From NCBI GenBank assembly GCA_900539035.1, contig UQAU01000005.1:1-64000 (forward strand): a stretch of 64,000 bases of DNA, read 5' to 3'. Within the stretch, counting starts at the first letter, position 1, and every line of letters starts with the position of its first letter. Made by a program: the position numbers and the translations under genes. Shown here in pieces: positions 54,319 to 61,656 of this stretch. The stretch comes from an uncultured Collinsella sp. GTDB lineage: Bacteria > Actinomycetota > Coriobacteriia > Coriobacteriales > Coriobacteriaceae. The notes under the pieces were generated by a model, which made no database searches, was not told the DNA's origin, and was given only the letters and a program-made list of their open reading frames with translations.

Positions 54319-54938
54319 CACGCATCCATTCCGAGTCGCTTAAGCGCCGCGCCGAGCAGATCCTCGACACGCATATCCTGCCCATCATACCCGCTCAGGG
54401 CGACATCGGTCTCCTGCGGGCTAAAGCCCATGGAAAGGAGTGCCGCGCGGGCATCGTCGATGGCCGAGGGAGTGGCAGTGGGCACGGGCATCGCAACCTG
54501 TCCGGGAATCACGTCGACCGGCACAAAGCCCTTGTCCTTGGCAAAGGTGCTCTTGAGTTCCAAGATGAGGCGCTGCGCGGTCTTTTTGCCCACACCGGGC
54601 ACCTTGGCCATGCCCCTGTCATCCTCGGCCATTACCAAGGAATAAAGCTGCCCCACGGTATAGGTGGAGAGCACAGCGAGCGCCAGGCGCGGACCGACGC
54701 CCGAGACGGACACGAGCCGATCGAACATCGTGCGCTCGTCCTTGGAGGCAAAACCAAAGAGCGTCATGGCGTCCTCACGCACCTGCATGCGCGTGTAGAG
54801 GCGAACCTCGCCGCCGGGCGTAGGCAGCGTAGCGGCGGTGCTGCCCGAGATGCCGAGCTCAAAGCCCACGCCCGACACATCGACGACGGCCGAGCTCATC
54901 GTGGCCTCGACGAGCGTTCCATGGAGCTGGGAAATCAT
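54318..54938 (-). CDS. ruvA: Holliday junction DNA-binding protein RuvA
   Basis: A tetramer that binds the four-way junction and loads RuvB. 206 residues: OB domain (about 1-64), two helix-hairpin-helix motifs (VSGVGPRLALAVL and VPGVGKKTAQRLI) and a small C-terminal RuvB-binding domain (about 155-206). The ATG at 54938 overlaps the ruvC stop as TGATG, showing translational coupling. Confidence 0.97.
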   Translation of the reverse strand: MISQLHGTLVEATMSSAVVDVSGVGFELGISGSTAATLPTPGGEVRLYTRMQVREDAMTLFGFASKDERTMFDRLVSVSGVGPRLALAVLSTYTVGQLYSLVMAEDDRGMAKVPGVGKKTAQRLILELKSTFAKDKGFVPVDVIPGQVAMPVPTATPSAIDDARAALLSMGFSPQETDVALSGYDGQDMRVEDLLGAALKRLGMDA

Positions 54939-55459
54939 CAGTATCCGGTTCCTCTCTGTTGATAGAACTCGCCACCGGTGAGGGCACGGGTGCGGCTGAG
55001 GTTTACGTGGCAGATGGCGCAAGCCAGGGCATCGGCGGCATGGTCGGGATGCGGGTCGTGGTCGAGCTGCGTGAGCGTGCGCACCATGTAGGCAACCTGT
55101 CGCTTATCTGCAGCGCCGGTGCCCACCACAGCCTGCTTGATCTGCATAGGCGTGTACTCGCCAATCTCGAGCGCGCATTCCGAAAGCGCCACGAGTGCAG
55201 CACCGCGGGCATGCGCCGTGGGGATGGCCGAGCGGACATTAGCGCCAAAGTAGATGCTCTCGATAGCAGCGGTATCGGGTCGATAACGCTCCACGACGCC
55301 CTTGAGGTCGCGGGCGATATGCGACAGACGCACCGCGAGCGGACTGCCCGCGCTGGTCTCGATACAACCGTAGGCACGGCAGCGAACCTCGCCTCGCCGC
55401 TCCTCGATAATCCCCCAACCCGTATGGGCCAAACCGGGGTCGATACCCAAAATGACCAA
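54938..55459 (-). CDS. ruvC: Crossover junction endonuclease RuvC
   Basis: It resolves Holliday junctions by paired nicks. The four acidic catalytic residues are visible: Asp in GIDPGLAHTGWG, Glu in AIESIYFG, and two Asp in PDHAADALA. The family N-terminus (VILGIDPG) and the GAGGGGAGG five bases before TTG 55459 favour that start, giving 173 residues. A GTG at 55489 would be ten codons longer. A LexA-type box lies upstream. Confidence 0.95.
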   Translation of the reverse strand: MVILGIDPGLAHTGWGIIEERRGEVRCRAYGCIETSAGSPLAVRLSHIARDLKGVVERYRPDTAAIESIYFGANVRSAIPTAHARGAALVALSECALEIGEYTPMQIKQAVVGTGAADKRQVAYMVRTLTQLDHDPHPDHAADALACAICHVNLSRTRALTGGEFYQQRGTGY

Positions 55460-55514
55460 GCCAACCTCCCCTCGTCTTTTGCCAAGCACAAGGCAAGGCC
55501 CCGCGCATCATTCA

Positions 55515-55528
55515 CGAACGTCTGTTCT
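55515..55528 (-). promoter_or_regulatory. LexA-type SOS box upstream of ruvCAB
   Basis: CGAACGTCTGTTCT (minus strand AGAACAGACGTTCG) matches the GAAC-N4-GTTC core of Gram-positive LexA sites. It is 56 bp upstream of ruvC, consistent with DNA-damage control of the operon. Confidence 0.7.
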
Positions 55529-55568
55529 AGAATAACACAACGGGGCCAAGATGCTTAGTTGAAGTACC

Positions 55569-55593
55569 GGGGTTGGGAGCGAATCCCATCCCC
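55569..55593 (-). terminator. Stem-loop after NadE-like gene
   Basis: GGGGTTGGGA pairs with TCCCATCCCC with one mismatch, next to the stop of the minus-strand NadE-like gene. However, the stem lies on the upstream side of the stop, between ruvC and that gene. No clear T tract. Confidence 0.3.
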
Positions 55594-55596
55594 AGT

Positions 55597-57582
55597 TTAG
55601 TTCTGCGAGAAGAACGGGAACTGTCGGGGATCAACCGGCGGATGCGGCATCGGCGCGCCCTGGGGCCCACCCTGCGGGCCACCCTGGCCGCCCATCATCT
55701 TTTCGATGGCGTCCTGGACCTCGCCCTCAAACTTCTTCATGCCCTCATGCAGGCGACGCTGGCCGTCCTCGGAGCGCAGCTCCTCCATCTGCTCGGGCGA
55801 AATACCCAACAGCTCGCCCAGTATGCCCATCATCTCACCACGCATACGGTCACTCGTATCTTCGTCGGCAAAACGACGCACCTCAGCGCGCGCCAGCGAA
55901 TCGACCGTCATGCGTTCCTTGCCGCTCAGCCCCAGGTCAGACCATGCAAGCATGTACGGCCAGGCGCGCTCGGCAAACGAACGGGCCGAAACGATCGGCG
56001 CCGTCGGCAGCTGGCGGCGAGCCGCCTCTCCCTGGCGCACGAGCATCAGCAGCAACGAACATGCCTCGGGCTTGCCGGTGGCCATTGGAATGTCGTCGAA
56101 GGGACGGTTGCGGTCCACGTGCGCTTCGAGCGCGCCATCGACCTCGCCCGGCTCAAGCCCGCCGAGCAGCTGCGCCGCGCGATCGAGCATGTCGACCGAG
56201 CCGTCGAGCGTCGAGAGTGCCCGCGCCAGCACGCGCTCCATGCAATCTTCCACCGCGTTGAGCGTCACGAGCTCCTGTGGCACCACGGCAGACGTGCGGT
56301 TTCGCACGCGCGCCACAAACTCGAGGGTCGACAGATACACATCGCCAAAGGGCGCGTAATCGCCCTGGTAGCCACCGCAAAGCGCCGGTGCCGCCAACGC
56401 GTACTCGGTCTTAGAAAGCGGGCTCAGGGCCATCGCGCACAGCTCGAGCGCCGTGTCCTCCAACATAAGGCCCAGCGTACGCGAGCGCAGGCGCTCGGCA
56501 TCGCCCGCCGACACATCGCGGTCGAGTACGCGCGCCGCATCCGGCGCATCGCGCTCAACCGTGCGAATATGCAGGCGCTCGGCAATCGCGCGAACGGCGG
56601 CACAACGGGCAGCCTCGGCCTCTTCCTGCGCCGGCGTAAAGATGCGGTTGCGTCCCAGCACCAGGCCGATCACATTGCGCGAGCCCAATGCATCGACAGC
56701 CAGCGCCGCAAGCAAAGACGACGGCAGATCGCCCTCGAGCGCCACCACGGCGCGCGACGTACCATGGGCTCGGGCGTTATCGCGCACAGCGAGCACCAGT
56801 GCCTGCCACAACCACTCCTCGGAACGAAAATCGGGCAGCTCGTGGTCCTCCAAAGCATCGAGCATTACGCCGCGCTGAATCTCCTGAACCAGCAGGCTCT
56901 CCTCAAAGCACGGCGCCTGGGCCACCACGCGCCCGCAGTCGTCGAGTACAAACGACCCGCCGGTATACACCGACTCGTCATAGGCACCGACCGGCGCCAT
57001 GCAGACGAACCATACGCTGCGCTTGGACGCGATCTTGCGGTAGGCTCCGCTGCGAACGGCGGCAATGGCGGCCGTCTCGCGGTCGGTCATATCAAACGCG
57101 TTGAACTGGAAATAGGCAATGAGGTCGACGCCGGTCGGCAGCATCTCGAGCTCGCGGTCCAAGTCGAAGATCACGGCGATACGCACGCCGTCCACGTCGA
57201 AGACCGGCGGTGCCCAACGCGCGTCGTTGCTCTCGCCACGCTGCAGGGCAATGCTCGCACGCGCGGGTACCACGCGACCGTCCTTGAGCATCATATAGTC
57301 GAGCAGGGGCTGGCCCTCAAACGAAACCGCCGCGGGCACGATGCAGATCATATCGAGCTCCTGGATACGCTTGGCAACACCGGTCAGGCCCGTCAGCATG
57401 TCGTGCTCAAAGTCGGCAGCACCCACCAGGCCGCCGGGCAGGGCACCCATAAAGAGCGGAGCCGGCACGCACAGCACGCGCGCACCGCGCTCGTGGGCCA
57501 AGCGCGCCTGGTCCTCGATGCGACCGCAGATACCCTCAATATCACCCAGGCGCATATCGATCTGTGCAAGTGCGAGCTTCAT
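55597..57582 (-). CDS. NadE-like (glutamine-dependent NAD synthetase) protein with degenerate active sites
   Basis: 661 residues in the two-domain NadE layout: an N-terminal nitrilase-like domain (about 1-265) and an NAD-synthetase-like domain (about 270-560), then a Gly/Pro-rich tail. Family signatures remain (LALAQIDMRLGDI, SKTEYALAAPALCGGYQGDYAPFGDVY), but catalytic residues are changed. The nitrilase Glu is lost in VPAPLFMG and the Lys in PARASIAL. The Cys of ICEDLW is lost in VIFDLDRE. The ATP-pyrophosphatase loop SGGxDS reads EGDLPSS. It is probably a non-catalytic relative or an enzyme of altered chemistry. Open and full length, so under selection rather than decaying. Confidence 0.8.
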   Translation of the reverse strand: MKLALAQIDMRLGDIEGICGRIEDQARLAHERGARVLCVPAPLFMGALPGGLVGAADFEHDMLTGLTGVAKRIQELDMICIVPAAVSFEGQPLLDYMMLKDGRVVPARASIALQRGESNDARWAPPVFDVDGVRIAVIFDLDRELEMLPTGVDLIAYFQFNAFDMTDRETAAIAAVRSGAYRKIASKRSVWFVCMAPVGAYDESVYTGGSFVLDDCGRVVAQAPCFEESLLVQEIQRGVMLDALEDHELPDFRSEEWLWQALVLAVRDNARAHGTSRAVVALEGDLPSSLLAALAVDALGSRNVIGLVLGRNRIFTPAQEEAEAARCAAVRAIAERLHIRTVERDAPDAARVLDRDVSAGDAERLRSRTLGLMLEDTALELCAMALSPLSKTEYALAAPALCGGYQGDYAPFGDVYLSTLEFVARVRNRTSAVVPQELVTLNAVEDCMERVLARALSTLDGSVDMLDRAAQLLGGLEPGEVDGALEAHVDRNRPFDDIPMATGKPEACSLLLMLVRQGEAARRQLPTAPIVSARSFAERAWPYMLAWSDLGLSGKERMTVDSLARAEVRRFADEDTSDRMRGEMMGILGELLGISPEQMEELRSEDGQRRLHEGMKKFEGEVQDAIEKMMGGQGGPQGGPQGAPMPHPPVDPRQFPFFSQN

Positions 57583-57623
57583 GGCTCAGCCCTTTCCGTC
57601 GTAAACCATCGTTGTCGTAGTAA

Positions 57624-57654
57624 AAGCGCCGGCCGCAAGATGCAGTCGGCGCTT
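57624..57654 (-). terminator. Intrinsic terminator after superoxide reductase gene
   Basis: AAGCGCCG (57624-57631) pairs with CGGCGCTT (57647-57654). On the minus strand the stem runs into TTTTAC. Confidence 0.75.
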
Positions 57655-57699
57655 GCATGTGCATATGCTAGCTATGATACCCCGAGCGGGGGCGCGCTC

Positions 57700-58062
57700 C
57701 TAGAACGTCGCGGACCACAGCCCGTGCAGGTTGCAATAGGCATAGACGGTACCGGTCTTGGAACCGCCGGCAAAAAACGTCGCGGGCTTCATGCCGGGCT
57801 CAAGGTAATGGACCTCCAGACGGCCCTCGGCCTCAAGGGCAATCCACTCGATGTAGTGCTCGGGCACCATAGGATGCTCGACCGAGCCCACGCGCGCACG
57901 GATCACGTGACCGTCGCGCTCGCTCTCGACGACGGGCACGTGCTTCTCGTGCGCCGCGTCCTCGGTGTTCGCGGTCAGCTCCGTGCAACCGGCGGGGGTT
58001 GCAACGTCGTTGCCAAGGGCGACAATGAGCTTGCCGTCGGGGTCCTTAAAGAATTTCGCCAT
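57700..58062 (-). CDS. Superoxide reductase, neelaredoxin/desulfoferrodoxin type
   Basis: It reduces superoxide to hydrogen peroxide without making oxygen, a typical defence of anaerobes. The 120-residue product is the single iron-binding domain, lacking the N-terminal desulforedoxin part. Iron ligands are all visible: EKHVPVV, HPMVPEHYIEW and YCNLHGLW. ATG 58062 follows AAAGGAG. Its own terminator and a 100-bp upstream gap suggest a single-gene unit. Confidence 0.93.
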   Translation of the reverse strand: MAKFFKDPDGKLIVALGNDVATPAGCTELTANTEDAAHEKHVPVVESERDGHVIRARVGSVEHPMVPEHYIEWIALEAEGRLEVHYLEPGMKPATFFAGGSKTGTVYAYCNLHGLWSATF

Positions 58063-58163
58063 GATGTTCTCCTTTGCTGATGTGCCGATGTTCTTGGTAG
58101 TTCTTATGCCCAAAGGCAAGCGAACCATCCACGGCATCGCAAATGAACACATAACGAGCGAGG

Positions 58164-61100
58164 CTAGCGCCCGTCGCCGCCGAGCAGTGCCAGAACATCC
58201 TCGCGGGTAAACAGCGCCGAGGAGATGCCGTCGCCGCCGAGCACGCTGTTGACCAGGTCGCGTTTGGACTCTTGCATCTGCATGATGCGCTCCTCGATCG
58301 TGTCCTTGGCGATGAGCTTGTACACGGTCACGGTATGCTGCTGGCCAATACGATGTGCGCGGTCAGTCGCCTGGTCCTGCGCGGCCACGTTCCACCACGG
58401 GTCGTAGTGGATGACCACGTCGGCCGCCGTCAGGTTGAGGCCCACGCCGCCCGCCTTGAGCGAAATCAAAAAGACCGGCACCTCGCCCGCTTGGAACTGC
58501 GCGACCATCTTGGCGCGGCTCTCCTTGGACGAAGCGCCCGTGAGCTTAAGAAAGCCGATGTCCTCCTTGGCCAGGCGCTTGCCAATGACATCGAGCATGC
58601 CCGTGAACTGGCTGAACAGCAGAATGTGGTGCCCGCCGTCGAGCGCGCCGTGCACGAGCTCCATGCAAGCGTCGAGCTTGGCGCTCCCCGCCTTGTAGTC
58701 CTCGTAGTGTAGATGCGGGTCGCAGCAGATCTGGCGCAGCTTGGTGAGCTCGGCGAGCACCTTGAGCTTGTCTTTCTTAAACTCGGATGCCTCACGATGC
58801 TGCACCTGCTGGGCGATGCGGTCCTGGTTGGCCAGGTAGAGCTTGCGCTGCTCGCTGGTGAGCTGTGCCATGACGGTGTCCTCAATCTTCTCGGGCAGGT
58901 CAGCAACCACGTCTTCCTTGACACGGCGCAGCACAAACGGCGACACGAGCGCCTGCAGGCGAGCGGCGCTGTCACCCTCGGCGTGCTCGACCGGGCTTTC
59001 GAAGCGCTTGGCAAACGACTCGCGCGTGCCAAGCAGGCCCGGCATCAAAAAGTCGAAGATGCTCCAGAGCTCGGACAGGCGGTTTTCGATGGGTGTGCCC
59101 GTCAGGGCAAAGCGCACACCGGCCGGCAGGCGCTTGGCGGCGCGCGCTACCTGCGTGAGCGGGTTTTTAATGTACTGGGCCTCGTCGAGCACAACGCGGG
59201 CAAAGTCCTGTTCGGCATACTCGTCGATATCGCGGCGCATGAGGTCATACGACGTCACGACCACGTTATGCTCGTCGGCGCCGGCTATCTGCACGCGGCG
59301 CTGCGCCTTGGCGCCCACGATGGCACACACGTCGAGCGAAGGCGCAAAGCGCTCCAGCTCGGCAGTCCAGTTATACACGAGCGACGCAGGACACACCACA
59401 AGCGTGGGCTTGGCGTCCCCCGCTTCCACGCGCGCCAGAATGTGCGCAATCATCTGCAGCGTTTTGCCCAGGCCCATGTCGTCGGCCAAGATGCCGCCGA
59501 GGCCCAGATGCTCGAGCGAGCCGAGCCACTGGTAGCCGTCGACCTGATAGCCGCGCAGTGTGGCCTTGAGCGAGACCGGCACCGTAAAGTCCATCTTGCC
59601 GAGCGTATCCAGGCGCTCGACGGTGCGGCGGAACGCGGCGTCGCGATCGGCCTCGAGCGCCGGCGTGCGCGCAAGCATGCTGTCGACAAACAGGGTACTC
59701 GACGCGGGAAGCGACACGCCGTCGAGCAGGTCGACGGCATCGACGCCCAGGTCCTCGGCGAGGCCAAACGCGGCTCGGGCGCCCTCGTCCAGGCGCACGA
59801 TGTCGCCGGACGTCAGGCGCGCGAACGTCTGGTGGCGCTTGTAGGAGTCAAGGTAGATGGCAAGGTCTGCCGCCGAAAGGCCGCTCGCGCCCAGCTCAAC
59901 GTCGAGCAGGTTACTCTTGACGGTCGCACGCACCGAAAGCTTGGGCGCAGGGCGGACCGAGACCTGGCGCAAGCGGTCGCTGAGCATGACCTCGCCCAGC
60001 TCGGACAGGGCAGACAGGCCCTCGGTCAGCAAGTGGAACAGGCTCTCGTCATCGCGTTCCTCAAACGCCAGACCGCCCTCGTAAAAGTCGAAATACAGGG
60101 CCGCCGTGTCCATAACGCGAAACTCTGCTATCTCGTCGCGCGGCGGCACACCAGGGCGCTGTTCTTCGAAGGGGCTTCCCGGAGCACCCAGGCTAAAGAG
60201 ATCTGCCGACCAGTCGCCGTAGGTAACCGTAACTTTGCAGGTCACGAGCCCATCGTCGACGCCGATCGCCATGGCAAAACTCGGCTCGGGCGCCACGGTA
60301 TCGAGCGCAGCGGGCGCGGTAAGGTCGGTGTAGTCGCGCAAAATGGGCAGCGCCATACGACAGAACTCCCCCACCTGGTCGGCAGCGATGTGGACCGGCG
60401 TGCGACAGGGCAGCAAGCGCGATAGGAACGGCGCCGCATGCTGGGCAAACGCTACATCGGTGCGGCGCGCGCGGCGGGTGTCGACCAGATAGGCAACGTC
60501 GCCCGAAGCAAAGCAGTATGCATCGGCCGGCAGGCGCAGATCGTAGCTGCCACCAGCCGCCGGCGCGATTTTGGCGGCAAGAAGCGGCGGGCGCCTAGAC
60601 GGCGCCTCGTCCTCCCCTTCCGGAGGCATCTCAACCGCCACGTCATAGGTGCGATGCGTCGTCGTCCCCCGCGACCAGGCGGGCTCAAAGGAGATGGTCT
60701 GGCCGCGCAGCAGATCCAGCACATATACGATGCTATGCTCGGACAGCGGCAACTGACGCTCGGCGACAAAACCGCTGCGGGCAAAGTCGTACGACGCCGA
60801 ACGCGAGCTTGTGATGTCATCGAGATAGGCAACTGTCGTCACAACAAGGTTGAGCAGCTTTGCCGACACGTCTTCAAAGGCTTCGGGCGTATGGACAAAC
60901 GTGAGCTTCTTGCCGTACGAGAAGGTGCCGCCTCGGACATAGGCGTCGGCCATGCCGTCGATATCCTTGACCACGTAGGACACCGAGCCGCAGCGAATGC
61001 GGAACTCGAGCGCCCAACTAAAGCGGTCGGCGAACAGCGGATTGTAGTACGGCACCAACGAGGGCTCCAACGCCGCTTTGGGGGCGTCGGGATCAACGGC

Positions 61101-61628
61101 ACCGGCAAGCTTGCGGCGCATGCTCGCCAGCTCATCCATGCGCGCGTCCGAAAGATCGGAGAGCGCCGCCATGAGGCTGGGACTCGTGGGGACGGGCGCC
61201 GGGAAGGGAAAGTTAGGGTTGACCGCCGATGCGGCGGACGCGGGACGCACGGCTTGCTTGGGCGCCGCCGTAAACGTGCGAACCGGCGTGCGCAGGCCCT
61301 CGACGGGCTCAATGCCGCTGGCGTCCAGATACGCTAGCGCCGTGGCGATGGCGTGCTTGCACATGCCAGGGTAGCGATAGGCAGCGGGGCAATCGCAGTC
61401 GTAGTCGATCACCTCATGCTCGTCCATGTCGAGCGCCACGTGTGTCTTGTACAGGTCACCGCGCGAGCCGCGCACTGCACCCTCAACCGTCACGTTTTTG
61501 GAGAAGCGCGAGCCGTTGTCCTCAATCGACAGCACGGCGCCGTTGAGCATAAGCGAACGCCCCTTCATAAAGGTGCCGCTCAGCGCCGCCTCTTTCCGGA
61601 GCGCCTGCACAAACGTCCCCTGTGCCAT
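58164..61628 (-). CDS. SNF2-family helicase with SWIM zinc finger
   Basis: A 1154-residue HepA/SNF2-type ATPase. An N-terminal SWIM finger (CDCPAAYRYPGMCKH, about 78-92) and a ~550-residue middle region precede the ATPase core. The core has DDMGLGKTLQMI (motif I), DEAQYIKN (motif II), LTGTPIENRL (III), LLFSQFTGMLDVI, KAGGVGLNLTAADVV (V) and QATDRAHRIGQ (VI). Such proteins move along duplex DNA or remodel protein-DNA complexes. ATG 61628 has GGAGG five bases upstream. It is 28 bp downstream of dnaE on the same strand. No restriction or defence partner is adjacent, so a housekeeping role is likely. Confidence 0.93.
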   Translation of the reverse strand: MAQGTFVQALRKEAALSGTFMKGRSLMLNGAVLSIEDNGSRFSKNVTVEGAVRGSRGDLYKTHVALDMDEHEVIDYDCDCPAAYRYPGMCKHAIATALAYLDASGIEPVEGLRTPVRTFTAAPKQAVRPASAASAVNPNFPFPAPVPTSPSLMAALSDLSDARMDELASMRRKLAGAVDPDAPKAALEPSLVPYYNPLFADRFSWALEFRIRCGSVSYVVKDIDGMADAYVRGGTFSYGKKLTFVHTPEAFEDVSAKLLNLVVTTVAYLDDITSSRSASYDFARSGFVAERQLPLSEHSIVYVLDLLRGQTISFEPAWSRGTTTHRTYDVAVEMPPEGEDEAPSRRPPLLAAKIAPAAGGSYDLRLPADAYCFASGDVAYLVDTRRARRTDVAFAQHAAPFLSRLLPCRTPVHIAADQVGEFCRMALPILRDYTDLTAPAALDTVAPEPSFAMAIGVDDGLVTCKVTVTYGDWSADLFSLGAPGSPFEEQRPGVPPRDEIAEFRVMDTAALYFDFYEGGLAFEERDDESLFHLLTEGLSALSELGEVMLSDRLRQVSVRPAPKLSVRATVKSNLLDVELGASGLSAADLAIYLDSYKRHQTFARLTSGDIVRLDEGARAAFGLAEDLGVDAVDLLDGVSLPASSTLFVDSMLARTPALEADRDAAFRRTVERLDTLGKMDFTVPVSLKATLRGYQVDGYQWLGSLEHLGLGGILADDMGLGKTLQMIAHILARVEAGDAKPTLVVCPASLVYNWTAELERFAPSLDVCAIVGAKAQRRVQIAGADEHNVVVTSYDLMRRDIDEYAEQDFARVVLDEAQYIKNPLTQVARAAKRLPAGVRFALTGTPIENRLSELWSIFDFLMPGLLGTRESFAKRFESPVEHAEGDSAARLQALVSPFVLRRVKEDVVADLPEKIEDTVMAQLTSEQRKLYLANQDRIAQQVQHREASEFKKDKLKVLAELTKLRQICCDPHLHYEDYKAGSAKLDACMELVHGALDGGHHILLFSQFTGMLDVIGKRLAKEDIGFLKLTGASSKESRAKMVAQFQAGEVPVFLISLKAGGVGLNLTAADVVIHYDPWWNVAAQDQATDRAHRIGQQHTVTVYKLIAKDTIEERIMQMQESKRDLVNSVLGGDGISSALFTREDVLALLGGDGR

Positions 61629-61656
61629 CACTTCCTCCAATCTCACCCGGGGTAGC

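Noticed and set aside
55573..58080. 835-codon plus-strand frame opposite the NadE-like gene
   Set aside because: Arg/His/Gln-rich shadow; it spans two real minus-strand genes and a terminator.
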